Position numbers and translations under genes: made by a program
The notes under the pieces: model-generated
The model's input: the letters and a program-made list of their open reading frames with translations, nothing else
The model's database searches: none
What the model was told of the DNA's origin: nothing
Assembly (NCBI GenBank): GCA_903908495.1
Contig: CAIVSK010000288.1
Coordinates: forward strand, 1 to 56,638
From: Akkermansiaceae bacterium
Lineage (GTDB): Bacteria > Verrucomicrobiota > Verrucomicrobiia > Verrucomicrobiales > Akkermansiaceae
DNA: 56,638 bases
Direction of reading: 5' to 3'
Part shown: positions 1 to 8,167 of the stretch, piece by piece
Layout: each line of letters opens with the position of its first letter
Numbering within the stretch: the first letter of the stretch is position 1

Positions 1-109
1 ACGGATAAGATGGCCCTGATCTATCAAATCTCAGGCTCACCCAAATGGTGAATGCTATAAAATTCATAACTCATTCATTATCCGTGCATTCCGTGCAATC
101 CGTGGTTTC
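1..109 (-). repeat. ACGGAT-family dispersed inverted-repeat element, copy A (cut by window edge)
   Basis: Read on the minus strand, this begins with GAAACCACGGATTGCACGGA and continues through a conserved interior (GAGTTATGAATTT, GCATTCACCATTTGG, TTTGATAGATCA) to ATCCGT, where the window ends. It matches the copy at 22420-22562 almost base for base, including the interior, so the copies are related by descent and are not independent simple repeats. It lies downstream of pyrG. Confidence 0.8.
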
Positions 110-146
110 TATTTCCCTTTCTAGGATAAAGCCCGCGCAAGAGGGG

Positions 147-257
147 AACGGGCGGCCCGCCCGTTTTGCCAATGCAACAGCCATGCACAGCCATGCTTCG
201 CGCGACGGCAGGCGCTGCCGCATGGCTGCGCTTGCACTCACGGGCAAGCTGCCCGTG
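147..257. terminator. Cluster of three strong hairpins downstream of pyrG
   Basis: Three inverted repeats lie between the pyrG stop and copy A of the dispersed element. They are AACGGGCGG/CCGCCCGTT at 147-165 (followed by TTTT on the plus strand), a nested structure at 190-226 with outer arms GCCATGC/GCATGGC and inner arms CGGCAG/CTGCCG, and CACGGGCA-AGC-TGCCCGTG at 239-257. The 239-257 hairpin is the first met by transcription leaving pyrG on the minus strand and is the likeliest transcript end. It lacks a U-run in that direction, so the terminator call is inference. Confidence 0.45.
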
Positions 258-306
258 CCCCCCTGCGACAGCCAAGCTGAGCCAATGCAGCAGTCGGCTG
301 GCTCCG

Positions 307-1917
307 TTATTTTTGCGAATACACCAGGGCGGCGGCGACGAAGCCGGAAAACAACGGATGGGGGTGGTTGGGCTTGGATTGGAACTCCGGATGAAACTGG
401 GCCCCGAGAAAAAACGGATGGCTCGGCAGTTCCACGATCTCCACCAGGCCTTCCTTGGCGGAGACCGACGAAATGATCATGCCCGCCTCTTGCAGACGCT
501 CCTGATAGTCAGGGTTGAACTCGTAGCGGTGGCGGTGGCGCTCGTGGATGCGCTCCGCATTGCCATAGAGCTCGGCGGCCTTGGTGCCTGCGATCAGGAT
601 CGATTCACAGGAACCCAGACGCATGGTGGCACCCTTGTCCTCCACCCCGATTTGTTCCTCCTGCAGGCTGATGATCGGATGCGGGGAATCCTTGTCAAAC
701 TCGGTGGAGTTGGCTCCCTTCAACTTGCACACGTTGCGGGCAAATTCGATGGTCGCAATTTGCATGCCCAGACAGATGCCAAAATACGGGATATTTTCCT
801 CGCGGGCATACTTGGCGGCAAGGATCTTGCCCTCGATACCGCGGTCGCCGAAGCCACCGGGCACCAGAATGCCATCCACATCGCCAATCACTTCCCTGGC
901 ACCGCGCGCTTCAATGTCCTCGGCTTCGACGCGGAGGATTTTCACCTTGGTGTTGTGCTGGGCACCGGCGTGGATAAGCGATTCGTAAATGGACTTGTAC
1001 GCGTCTAACAATCCATACTTGCCCGCCACTGCGATGGTAATCTTGTGCTTCGGGTGAATCACGCGCTGGACGAAGCGCTCCCAGCCTTCGAGGGCGGGCG
1101 GCGGGGTGTGGCCGAGGCCGATTTTGTCGACCACAAGGCGGTCGATTTTATCGCGCCGCAAGTCCAGCGGACATTCATAAATCGTGTGGGCGACGTCGCG
1201 GAACGCCACCACATTTTTTTTCTCCACGTTGCAAAACATGGCGATTTTCTTCCGGTTGTCCTCGTCGAGATCGGCCTCGGTGCGGCAGATGATGATGTCG
1301 GGCTGGATGCCGAGTTCGCGGAGTTTGGCGACGGATTGTTGGGTGGGTTTGGTTTTGACCTCGCCGGCGGCCTTGATGAAGGGCAGCAACGTGACATGGA
1401 TGAAACAGACGTTTTCCTTGCCTACTTCGAGGGTGAACTGGCGCAACGCCTCGATGAAGAGCAAGCCCTCCATATCGCCCACCGTGCCGCCGATTTCGGT
1501 GATCAGGACGTTGACATCGGGGTTGTTGACGGTGACCTCGTGCAGGCGCATCTTGATCTCATCGGTGACGTGCGGGATGAATTGGACGGTCTTGCCGAGG
1601 TATTCGCCCCGGCGCTCTTTTTTGATGACCGAATCGAACACCTGGCCGGAGGTCAGGCTGTTCATCCGGGTGAGTACGCCGGAGGTGAAGCGCTCGTAGT
1701 GACCGAGGTCCAGATCGGTTTCCGCGCCGTCGTCCAGCACATACACTTCGCCGTGTTGGAACGGCGACATGGTGCCGGGATCGACGTTGAGATAGGGGTC
1801 GAATTTTTGGATCAGGACTTTGAGGCCGCGGTGTTCGAGGAGGGTGCCGATGGAGGCGGCGGCCAGGCCTTTGCCGAGGGAGGAAACCACGCCGCCGGTG
1901 ACGAAGATGTATTTCAT
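307..1917 (-). CDS. pyrG: CTP synthase
   Basis: Makes CTP from UTP, ATP and glutamine in the cytosol, the last step of pyrimidine nucleotide synthesis. The 536-aa product matches the family's usual length. The start chosen gives [17 protein letters not shown], the conserved amidoligase N-terminus with its P-loop-like segment; a longer reading frame upstream has no support. [17 protein letters not shown] follows in the synthase domain. The C-terminal class I glutamine amidotransferase domain shows PGGFGDRG, the nucleophile in FGICLGMQ and the catalytic HPE in QFHPEFQS. It lies 14 bp downstream of kdsB and is surely co-transcribed with it; KdsB consumes CTP. Confidence 0.97.
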   Translation of the reverse strand: MKYIFVTGGVVSSLGKGLAAASIGTLLEHRGLKVLIQKFDPYLNVDPGTMSPFQHGEVYVLDDGAETDLDLGHYERFTSGVLTRMNSLTSGQVFDSVIKKERRGEYLGKTVQFIPHVTDEIKMRLHEVTVNNPDVNVLITEIGGTVGDMEGLLFIEALRQFTLEVGKENVCFIHVTLLPFIKAAGEVKTKPTQQSVAKLRELGIQPDIIICRTEADLDEDNRKKIAMFCNVEKKNVVAFRDVAHTIYECPLDLRRDKIDRLVVDKIGLGHTPPPALEGWERFVQRVIHPKHKITIAVAGKYGLLDAYKSIYESLIHAGAQHNTKVKILRVEAEDIEARGAREVIGDVDGILVPGGFGDRGIEGKILAAKYAREENIPYFGICLGMQIATIEFARNVCKLKGANSTEFDKDSPHPIISLQEEQIGVEDKGATMRLGSCESILIAGTKAAELYGNAERIHERHRHRYEFNPDYQERLQEAGMIISSVSAKEGLVEIVELPSHPFFLGAQFHPEFQSKPNHPHPLFSGFVAAALVYSQK

Positions 1918-1931
1918 GGGAGTGGGGGGTG

Positions 1932-2702
1932 TTATGGGGGAGGTGGGCATTGCGCAGTGAGGAGGGCCTCGATGTGGCGGGCTTGTTCCGGCGTGTCCAC
2001 GCCGGGGGAGGTGTCGGTGGTGATGATGACCTGAATGGCGGCGCCGTTTTCCAACGCGCGAAGTTGCTCGAGGGATTCCGCGCGCTCCAGCGGCGTGGGG
2101 GGCCAGGTGACGAACTGCTCGAGAAACCGCCGCGTGTAGGCGTAAATCCCCTTGTGGCGGAGCACCGGGAGGCCGGCGACCGGATCGCGAAAATACGGCA
2201 GCGGCGAACGTGAAAAATACAACGCCCGGCCGCTGAGCGAGACGACCACTTTGACCACGTTCGGGTCCGTCACGGCGGCATCAGTGGGCGCGATCGGGTT
2301 GGCGGCGGTGGCCATGTCAAGTGCGGGGTTGTCCACCATGACGGCGGCCAAGGCGTCGATGAGCGCCGGCTCGATGAGCGGCTCGTCGCCTTGGATGTTG
2401 ATAATGTGGGTGGCTTGCGGCACCGCGCGGGCGGCCTCGGCGATGCGGTCGGTGCCCGTTGGATGCTCAGGCGAGGTCATGACCGCCCGGCCGCCGAAGG
2501 CGAGGACGGCATCACGGATGCGCGTGTCGTCGGTAGCGACCAGCAGGGCATCGAGCTTGGAGCAAGCAAGGCAGCGCTCCCAAACGTGCTGGATGAGGGG
2601 TTTGCCGGCGATGAGATGGAGGGGCTTGCCGGGGAAGCGCGTGGACGCCCAGCGTGCCGGGAGAATACCGAGAATATGAATGGCTGGAGAGGACTGGAGC
2701 AC
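1932..2702 (-). CDS. kdsB: 3-deoxy-manno-octulosonate cytidylyltransferase (CMP-KDO synthetase)
   Basis: Activates KDO with CTP to CMP-KDO for lipopolysaccharide inner-core assembly, so the cell should have an LPS-type outer membrane. Visible motifs are [16 protein letters not shown] near the N-terminus, VATDDTRI, the [11 protein letters not shown] substrate loop and [11 protein letters not shown] with the metal-binding Asp. The start is uncertain: the open frame extends to 2816, but homology begins about ten residues after the GTG at 2700-2702, which I use (256 aa). No strong ribosome binding site is seen. First gene of a kdsB-pyrG pair. Confidence 0.93.
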   Translation of the reverse strand: MLQSSPAIHILGILPARWASTRFPGKPLHLIAGKPLIQHVWERCLACSKLDALLVATDDTRIRDAVLAFGGRAVMTSPEHPTGTDRIAEAARAVPQATHIINIQGDEPLIEPALIDALAAVMVDNPALDMATAANPIAPTDAAVTDPNVVKVVVSLSGRALYFSRSPLPYFRDPVAGLPVLRHKGIYAYTRRFLEQFVTWPPTPLERAESLEQLRALENGAAIQVIITTDTSPGVDTPEQARHIEALLTAQCPPPP

Positions 2703-2794
2703 GCGGACAAAAGGCTGCAAGATCCTAAGCCGAGCCCCTGTGGCGGACAAGCCCTGATTTTTTTGAAAATGGGTGATGGCTGGTGCCACGATCA

Positions 2795-2832
2795 GACTTG
2801 CCGCGAGACGCAGCAATCACGGCCTGCGGGCG
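2795..2832 (+). repeat. GACTTGCCGCGAGACG dispersed hairpin repeat, copy 1
   Basis: About 38 bp beginning GACTTGCCGCGAGACGCAGC and ending GGCCTGCGGGCG. Related copies occur at 10111-10145 (minus) and 14875-14909 (plus). The core folds as TTGCYGCG-AGA-CGCAGCAA. It sits just upstream of kdsB. Confidence 0.7.
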
Positions 2833-2910
2833 TTGGCGCAGCCTGGCAAATTCGCGTCCCCAAACACGGGGCCATGAGCGAAAAATCCCATCATCATCCC
2901 GAGTAACTTT

Positions 2911-2971
2911 GCGGTAAGCATTTGGCAGTTACTCAACGTTCCACACCCGGCCCGCTGGGTTCCGGGGCTAG
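2911..2971 (+). repeat. Two-copy intergenic repeat (GTTACTCAACGTTCCACAC), copy 1
   Basis: Contains GGTAAGCATTTGGCAG, GTTACTCAACGTTCCACACC and GGGTTCCGG. The reverse complement of 29950-30008 carries the same words in the same order. In both places the repeat abuts another palindromic element, here the ACGGAT-family copy C. Confidence 0.7.
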
Positions 2972-2982
2972 AAAGGAAGATA

Positions 2983-3154
2983 GGAACCACAGATTACACA
3001 GATAATGAGCGAGTTATGAATTATTTGGCAGATACCTTTAGGGTGAGCCGAGGAGAAGATGGATCGAGGTCTTCTTTTCCGTGTAATGCTCTTCAATCCG
3101 TGAAATTTGAGGTAAAAAAACGTCGCTGCAACCCTTTCCATTGTCCTTTGTTGG
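2983..3154 (+). repeat. ACGGAT-family dispersed inverted-repeat element, copy C
   Basis: Diverged copy: GGAACCACAGATTACACAGAT at the left end, GAGTTATGAATTATTTGGCA inside, and CCGTGTAATGCTCTTCAATCC at the right. A ~40-bp tail (AACGTCGCTGCAACCC, CCATTGTCCTTTGTTGG) follows and is shared only with the copy at 52136-52317, so these two form a subfamily. Confidence 0.75.
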
Positions 3155-3178
3155 ATCATCATGGGGTTGGCCCATGGC

Positions 3179-3294
3179 AGCCAAAGCGGTGTCGCGCTGG
3201 CGCTTGCCACCGCAGTCCACACCTGCGCTGTCCCTGCGCAGCCAATGTGTGGAGTGCGGCGCGAAGGGGCGGAGCCCGCCATGCCGCTTTGGCT
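3179..3294. repeat. Long cruciform-forming intergenic element
   Basis: Outer arms AGCCAAAGCGG (3179-3189) and CCGCTTTGGCT (3284-3294) are perfect complements. A second pair, CACAC at the end of the left arm and GTGTG at the start of the right, brackets an inner CTGCGC/GCGCAG stem. The whole can fold as an imperfect ~115-nt hairpin with a bulged middle. No gene is seen in the 2703-3444 spacer, which is filled by this and the three preceding elements. Confidence 0.6.
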
Positions 3295-3444
3295 AAACCG
3301 GGCGCGCCGCGGCGTTCCTCGCAGGCGCAACCCGTCCTGCTGATAGACATCGTTCAGACCGGCAACGTGGAATCGTGACGACGAACCGGACGTGACAGAG
3401 GCCGCAGTGCAGCCCGGCATCACGCCGGATTCCGCGGTTCAGGC

Positions 3445-4431
3445 TCAAGGACGTTTGGACCGCGCCGGGCGCACCCCGATCATGATCGGCACCGGCCGCT
3501 GGCTGCCATCGCTGGGCCGGTTGAGGGTCACCGGTTTGCCGCTCGCATCGCGGGCGAGAAGGATGCTGCTGCCGCCGCCATCGAGGTTGATCGCGGCAGT
3601 GCAGCCGTGGCTCCGCATCAACGCGGCGCCTTCCGCCAGCGTCATCCCGAGACTGTAGCGCGGCTGCCGCCCATCCACCACTGCCAGCAACAGCCAATTG
3701 CCGGATGCATCGAATCCCAACATCGAGCGCGGATGCACCGGCGCGGCAACCGCTTTCTGGCTGGAGGGTGCGGCGGCGGCCGGGGTTTGCGCCGCCTCGC
3801 CGGCCGCGACGTTGCGCCCATCCACGAGGAGGGGCGCGCCCCAGTCGGCCACGGCTTGGCGCACCTCATCGCTGACGGCGGGGTGGCCGAGGTGCGGTTT
3901 GCCGCGCTCATCGAGCCAAAAGGCGATGCGCTGCGGCGCGTCGGGGCTGCGGCGGATCGAATCACTCACCGCAAGGCCTTCGATATCGACGGCGCGGCCG
4001 GCGTACCAACCGGCCTTACCGGGCGCATCCACGATCGAGGCGATGCCGGCGAAGGCGTTGGCATTGACCAGTGCCAGCGCCCCGGTGCTGCGCATCAACT
4101 CGTCCGGCCGCGTCAACACCCCCTCCGCCGGCCCCTGCGGACCGTCCGGATCAGCGCTCAGAATCACACAGGCCTCGATCCGCTTGTCGGTTAAATCGAT
4201 CCTGAGGAAATGCGCGACGTTGACCCGCGGCGCGGTCATCGCCTCCGTCCAAATGACCAGCGGATCAGGGCAGTTCGCCGCATCAGCGAGCGGAGCGGTC
4301 AGGATTTTCGCCAGCACCGCGTCCCCGTCGGCAGCGGGGGCGGCTTGGCCGGTGGCGAGGACGAGTCCCAGCACCCATGCTGAAAACAACTGGTGAAGGC
4401 GCTGGGAGCGGGCAGGAGAGGTGGCATTCAT
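3445..4431 (-). CDS. Secreted phosphodiester glycosidase (NAGPA-domain) family protein
   Basis: A 328-aa protein with an N-terminal signal peptide (hydrophobic AWVLGLVLATGQAAPA) followed by a domain resembling the family of the mammalian uncovering enzyme and bacterial YigE-like proteins. The diagnostic C-terminal motif AAINLDGGGSSILL is present, preceded by VNANAF, RSMLGFDASG and LAVVDGRQPRYSLGMTLAEGA. The family hydrolyses phosphodiester-linked sugars or acts on envelope glycans; the substrate here cannot be told. The ATG at 4429-4431 is chosen because it directly precedes the signal peptide. It lies 5 bp downstream of the zinc-ribbon gene, so the two probably form an operon. Confidence 0.8.
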   Translation of the reverse strand: MNATSPARSQRLHQLFSAWVLGLVLATGQAAPAADGDAVLAKILTAPLADAANCPDPLVIWTEAMTAPRVNVAHFLRIDLTDKRIEACVILSADPDGPQGPAEGVLTRPDELMRSTGALALVNANAFAGIASIVDAPGKAGWYAGRAVDIEGLAVSDSIRRSPDAPQRIAFWLDERGKPHLGHPAVSDEVRQAVADWGAPLLVDGRNVAAGEAAQTPAAAAPSSQKAVAAPVHPRSMLGFDASGNWLLLAVVDGRQPRYSLGMTLAEGAALMRSHGCTAAINLDGGGSSILLARDASGKPVTLNRPSDGSQRPVPIMIGVRPARSKRP

Positions 4432-4436
4432 GGCGG

Positions 4437-4736
4437 TTAATGCAGGACCACCCAGGTGGCGAGCAGGGTGGCGAGCAGCAGCACTCCGAGCAGCCACCAA
4501 TACCACGCCACGCCGAGCCGGCGGTGGGGTGCCCGGCCGAATTCGCGCGCCACAAACTCGTCGTAATCAAAGTCGCCGTCCGGCAGATCGAGCCCGTCCG
4601 CACCGGCATCCTGCCGCCAGGACGTTTGCGGGGCTGGCGCAGGCTGGCGTTGCTTTTTGGCACAACCCGGGCACGGCCGGCCGACCCGCACCTCGCGGTC
4701 GCAAAACGGACACCGGTAACTCAAGACTTCGGGCAT
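4437..4736 (-). CDS. Small zinc-ribbon membrane protein of unknown function
   Basis: A 99-aa protein. Near the N-terminus YRCPFCDREV and RPCPGCAKK provide two CxxC pairs, a classic zinc ribbon. An acidic linker (DLPDGDFDYDEFVAREFG) follows, then one C-terminal transmembrane helix (WWLLGVLLLATLLATWVVL) ending a few residues later. The layout suggests a tail-anchored protein with a cytosolic zinc ribbon. The ATG at 4734-4736 is chosen because the ribbon starts right after it; the upstream extension looks non-coding. It precedes the NAGPA-domain gene with a 5-bp gap. I do not recognise the family. Confidence 0.7.
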   Translation of the reverse strand: MPEVLSYRCPFCDREVRVGRPCPGCAKKQRQPAPAPQTSWRQDAGADGLDLPDGDFDYDEFVAREFGRAPHRRLGVAWYWWLLGVLLLATLLATWVVLH

Positions 4737-5170
4737 TTTCCTGCGGTAAAATGGACATGCGAGGCGCTGGCTCAGCCTACGAGCGCACGACCTGGCAAGT
4801 GCCGCCACGCCGCCACCGCCAAAACCCGGGCAATGATCCGGAAGCCCACACACGTGTGGTTGCCTCACGACCTTGAACGCTAGTGGTATCCGGGCCCGCG
4901 TCAAGCGGGATGTGCCCAGCCGAATTCAAATGCATCGATCCTCGTTCTATTGTCATGCCTCAAGCACCGCGCCCGGCCACAGCGGCCGGATTTTTTCACC
5001 CGCTCGACAAATGGGCTTGCCAGCAGCGGGTTGCGCGTGCCTATCCTGTTGCGTCTTTCCGATCTGTAGAGCGCAATCCCCCGGCGTGCCCAAAGCGCCG
5101 CCCGGGGAACCCATCCGCGAAGTGAATATTTGCACATTTCGCCGGATGGATTACAAGTTGGATCCCTCAC
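4737..5170. other. Intergenic spacer between divergent genes
   Basis: Spacer between the zinc-ribbon gene and glmS. It holds an orphan plus-strand intrinsic terminator (4973-4996) and a short CCACAC/GTGTGG palindrome near 4846-4859. No convincing gene is seen. Confidence 0.5.
4973..4996 (+). terminator. Orphan intrinsic terminator upstream of glmS
   Basis: CCGGCC-ACAGC-GGCCGG followed by ATTTTTT: a compact GC stem with a six-T run. All genes to its left in the window run on the minus strand, so it has no annotated transcript to end. It could close a small RNA or an attenuated leader starting in the 4740-4970 spacer. Confidence 0.6.
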
Positions 5171-5186
5171 TGGCACGCCGCCTGCT
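5171..5186 (+). promoter_or_regulatory. Sigma-54-like (-24/-12) promoter upstream of glmS
   Basis: TGGCACGCCGCCTGCT matches the RpoN consensus TGGCACGNNNNTTGCW at every fixed position but one, with the exact GG-GC spacing. The predicted start is near 5198, about 46 nt before the glmS ATG. The only other near-matches I found have wrong spacing. No RpoN activator gene is seen in the window. Confidence 0.45.
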
Positions 5187-5243
5187 AGACTCTGGCAGCG
5201 GGGCCAACTGCAAATCACCCCCCCCCACCCCAACCTAATCATC

Positions 5244-7085
5244 ATGTGCGGAATCGTCGGATACGTCGGCAAAGCGGATGCACCCACCGTGCTCATCAAC
5301 GGCCTGCGGCGCTTGGAGTACCGCGGCTACGACTCGGCGGGCATCGCCATCCTGGATGACGAGCGCATGGTGGTCGCCAGGGCCCCCGGCAAAGTTGCCA
5401 AGCTCAGCGACAAGGCACACGCGGAGTGGACGCCGGAGTTGTTCCAACGCGCCAACATTGGCATCGCCCACACCCGCTGGGCGACCCATGGACCGCCCAC
5501 CGAGGTCAACGCCCACCCACACCTCGACAAGTCCGGCAACATTGCCTTGGTGCATAATGGCATCATCGAAAACTACCGCTCGATCCGCGCCCGACTCGAG
5601 GGCAGAGGGCACTTTTTCTACTCCGAAACCGATACCGAGGTCCTGGCCCACCTCATCGGCGAGTGCGACAAGGGGGACATTTTCCAAGCGGTGTGCGACG
5701 CGCTCCACCAGGTGGTGGGCACCTTCGGCATCGCCGTGCTGTCGGTGCACGAACCCGATCGCATCATCACCGCCCGCCGCGGCAGTCCCATCGTCATCGG
5801 CGTGGGCGATGGCGAATCCATCGTCGCCTCCGACGCCTCCGCCATCCTCGCCCACACCCAGCGCGTGATCTATCTGGACGATGACGACATCGCGATCGTC
5901 ACCGCGGATTCCGTCGAGGTGCGCGACCTGCACAACATCCCGGTCACCCGCGAAATCGCCGAGCTCGGCATTGACGTCGCCGCCACCGAAAAGGGCGGCT
6001 TCGAGCACTACATGCTCAAGGAAATCCACGAGCAACCCGACGCCTTGGCCAATGCCATCCGCGGCCGCCTCGATTTCAACCTCGGCACCGCCAAGCTCGC
6101 CGGCATGGGCACCTCGCCGCGTGAATTAGCCGAAATCGGCCGCGTCGTGCTGTTAGGCTGTGGCACCTCGCTGCACGCCGGCTTGGTCGGTGAGTATGCC
6201 TTCGAGGACCTTGCCGACATCCATTCGGAAGTCCAACAAGCCGCCGAGTTCCGCTACCGCAATCCCATCCTCGGCAGCCACGATCTGGTGGTGGCCATCT
6301 CCCAATCCGGCGAAACCGCCGACACCCTCGCCGCAGTCCGCGAGGCGAACCAAAAAGGCGCGTTTGTCATCAGCCTCTGCAATGTGGTCGGCTCCACCAT
6401 CGCGCGGGAAACCGGCCGCGGCGTCTACCTGCACGCCGGGCCCGAGATCTCGGTGGCCTCCACCAAGGCGTTCACTTGTCAGGTGGCCGTGCTGCTCATG
6501 CTCGCGCTCAAGCTCGGTCGCGGCCGCCGCTTTTCCCGCGAAGACGGCATCCGCCTCGCCCGCGAAATCGAAGCCCTGCCCGCCCTCGTCGCCAAGGTCA
6601 TCCTGCAAAGCGACCGCATCGCGGAAATCGCTGCGGCCTACGCGAAAAACGAGCACGCGTTCTTCATCGGCCGGGGCCCGATGTATCCGGTGGCGCTGGA
6701 AGGGGCGCTCAAGCTCAAGGAAATTTCCTACATTCATGCCGAAGGGTACCATGCCGCCGAGCTCAAGCATGGGCCCATCGCCCTGTTGCAGGAAGGCACC
6801 CCGGTCATTGCCATTGCCTGCGATGTTCCCGGCAAGGACAAGACCCTCGGCAATATCGAGGAATGCTGCGCTCGTGGTGCCAGGGTCCTGGGGATCGTGA
6901 CCGAGGGTGACTACGCCACCGCCGAGCGCATGCACGACGCCATCTTCATCCCGCGCTGCCATCCGCTGGTGGCCACCATTCCCGCCGTCGTCGCACTTCA
7001 ACTCTTCGCTTATCACGTGGCGCGACTCCGCGGCTGCGAAATCGACCAACCCCGCAATCTCGCCAAGAGCGTGACGGTGGAGTAA
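5244..7085 (+). CDS. glmS: Glutamine-fructose-6-phosphate aminotransferase (isomerizing)
   Basis: Forms glucosamine-6-phosphate from fructose-6-P and glutamine, the entry to UDP-GlcNAc, peptidoglycan and LPS. The 613-aa length fits the family. The start at 5244 places the catalytic cysteine at residue 2 (MCGIVGYVG); the frame upstream is not part of the protein. The glutaminase domain shows RRLEYRGYDSAG, RWATHG and HNGIIENY. Two SIS sugar-isomerase domains show GCGTSLHAG, SQSGETADTLAA and STKAFTCQ. The C-terminus DQPRNLAKSVTVE is the conserved closing tail. A sigma-54-like promoter lies ahead. It converges on the uroD-like gene with a 25-bp gap. Confidence 0.97.
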   Translation: MCGIVGYVGKADAPTVLINGLRRLEYRGYDSAGIAILDDERMVVARAPGKVAKLSDKAHAEWTPELFQRANIGIAHTRWATHGPPTEVNAHPHLDKSGNIALVHNGIIENYRSIRARLEGRGHFFYSETDTEVLAHLIGECDKGDIFQAVCDALHQVVGTFGIAVLSVHEPDRIITARRGSPIVIGVGDGESIVASDASAILAHTQRVIYLDDDDIAIVTADSVEVRDLHNIPVTREIAELGIDVAATEKGGFEHYMLKEIHEQPDALANAIRGRLDFNLGTAKLAGMGTSPRELAEIGRVVLLGCGTSLHAGLVGEYAFEDLADIHSEVQQAAEFRYRNPILGSHDLVVAISQSGETADTLAAVREANQKGAFVISLCNVVGSTIARETGRGVYLHAGPEISVASTKAFTCQVAVLLMLALKLGRGRRFSREDGIRLAREIEALPALVAKVILQSDRIAEIAAAYAKNEHAFFIGRGPMYPVALEGALKLKEISYIHAEGYHAAELKHGPIALLQEGTPVIAIACDVPGKDKTLGNIEECCARGARVLGIVTEGDYATAERMHDAIFIPRCHPLVATIPAVVALQLFAYHVARLRGCEIDQPRNLAKSVTVE

Positions 7086-7110
7086 GGCGGAGCGCTTCGC
7101 GGTTTGCGGG

Positions 7111-8166
7111 CTAACGCGTCACCGCCGCGAGCAGAGCCTCGACGTTGGCCCACGGCACGTCGGGTTCGAGGGTGTGGGTAGGCGCGAGCAGGAGGCCGCC
7201 GCCCTTGCCGACCGTTGCGATGAGGTTTTTCACCGTGGCGGTGACCTGCTGCGGGCTGCCGAAAGGCATGGTGGTCTGGGTGCCGATGCATCCCCAGAAC
7301 GCGAGCTTGTCGCCGAAGAGTTGCTTCATGCGCAGCGGGTCCATGCATTCCGGTTGCACCGGGTTGAGGATTTCCACGCCGATTTCTATCAAATCTGGCA
7401 CGATCCGCTCCATGTTGCCATCGCCATGGTAGAAAATGAGGATGGCCGGGTTGACCTCCTTGGCGGCGCGGATCACCTCGGCGAGACGCGGCTTGAGAGT
7501 GGCACGCCACAAGGCCGGGCTGATCATCATGTCGATCTGGGTGGCCACGTCGTCGCCCAACATCAGCACATCGGCCCCGGCGGCGGCGTAGCGGCGGGCC
7601 ATGCCGATGCGGATGGCGGTGAGCTTGTCGAGCAGCGTGGTGGCAACGGGCTCGTCGCCGATGAGTTCCTCCATGAAGGTGTCCATGCCCCGCAGGTACC
7701 AGGCGATTTCAAACAAGGTCATCTCCATGAACGCGCACACCACCAAATCGCGCTGCTGCAAGCCGGCCACCCGCGCCGCGACGTGGTCCCAGCGGTAGTC
7801 CGCCAGCCAATCGGGCCACGGGTAAGCCAGCACCTGCGCCGCTGTCTCGAACTTGGCCATCGGGTGCAACATTTCCTGGAAATGCGCGGTCGGACCCGGA
7901 GCCCCCATGATGCCCCACTCCGGATTCCAGTCCAGGGGCCGGGTGCCAGCCGGAAGCGCATCGAAAAACCCGGTGTAGTCGGTTTGCAGGCGCGTCGGAT
8001 CGAGTTCGATGCAGCGCAGCGGAAACCCGTAGTACTCGTGATAGTCGTCGCGCCCGGTGCGGCGGCGGAATTCATCAAGCAACGCCGGCGAGAACACAAA
8101 ATCAAAGCCTACTGATTCCGACGGCTGGCGGCGCAGCGCACGCAGGATATTATCGCGGTTGGTCAT
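7111..8166 (-). CDS. Uroporphyrinogen decarboxylase-like (methyltransferase superfamily) protein
   Basis: A 351-aa TIM-barrel-type protein of the UroD/MtaA superfamily. It opens MTNRDNILRALRRQP and carries late barrel motifs ILIFYHGDGNMERIVPDLIEIG, NPVQPECMDP and FWGCIGTQTTMPFG. It lacks the MRQAGRY signature of true HemE, so it is unlikely to make heme. It also lacks a clean HxCG zinc motif, having YHGDG instead, so it may not be a classic zinc methyltransferase. Members of this branch are abundant in Verrucomicrobia and Planctomycetes with unknown substrates. It starts 1 bp after the stop of the OmpA-like gene, so the two are co-transcribed. Confidence 0.75.
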   Translation of the reverse strand: MTNRDNILRALRRQPSESVGFDFVFSPALLDEFRRRTGRDDYHEYYGFPLRCIELDPTRLQTDYTGFFDALPAGTRPLDWNPEWGIMGAPGPTAHFQEMLHPMAKFETAAQVLAYPWPDWLADYRWDHVAARVAGLQQRDLVVCAFMEMTLFEIAWYLRGMDTFMEELIGDEPVATTLLDKLTAIRIGMARRYAAAGADVLMLGDDVATQIDMMISPALWRATLKPRLAEVIRAAKEVNPAILIFYHGDGNMERIVPDLIEIGVEILNPVQPECMDPLRMKQLFGDKLAFWGCIGTQTTMPFGSPQQVTATVKNLIATVGKGGGLLLAPTHTLEPDVPWANVEALLAAVTR

Positions 8167-8167
8167 G

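Noticed and set aside
4997..5243. A glmS ribozyme in the leader of glmS
   Set aside because: I find no conserved ribozyme core or pseudoknot segments, and the predicted sigma-54 transcript leaves a leader of only ~46 nt.
7111..8166. Assignment as HemE (heme synthesis)
   Set aside because: The N-terminal MRQAGRY substrate motif is absent and no heme genes are nearby.
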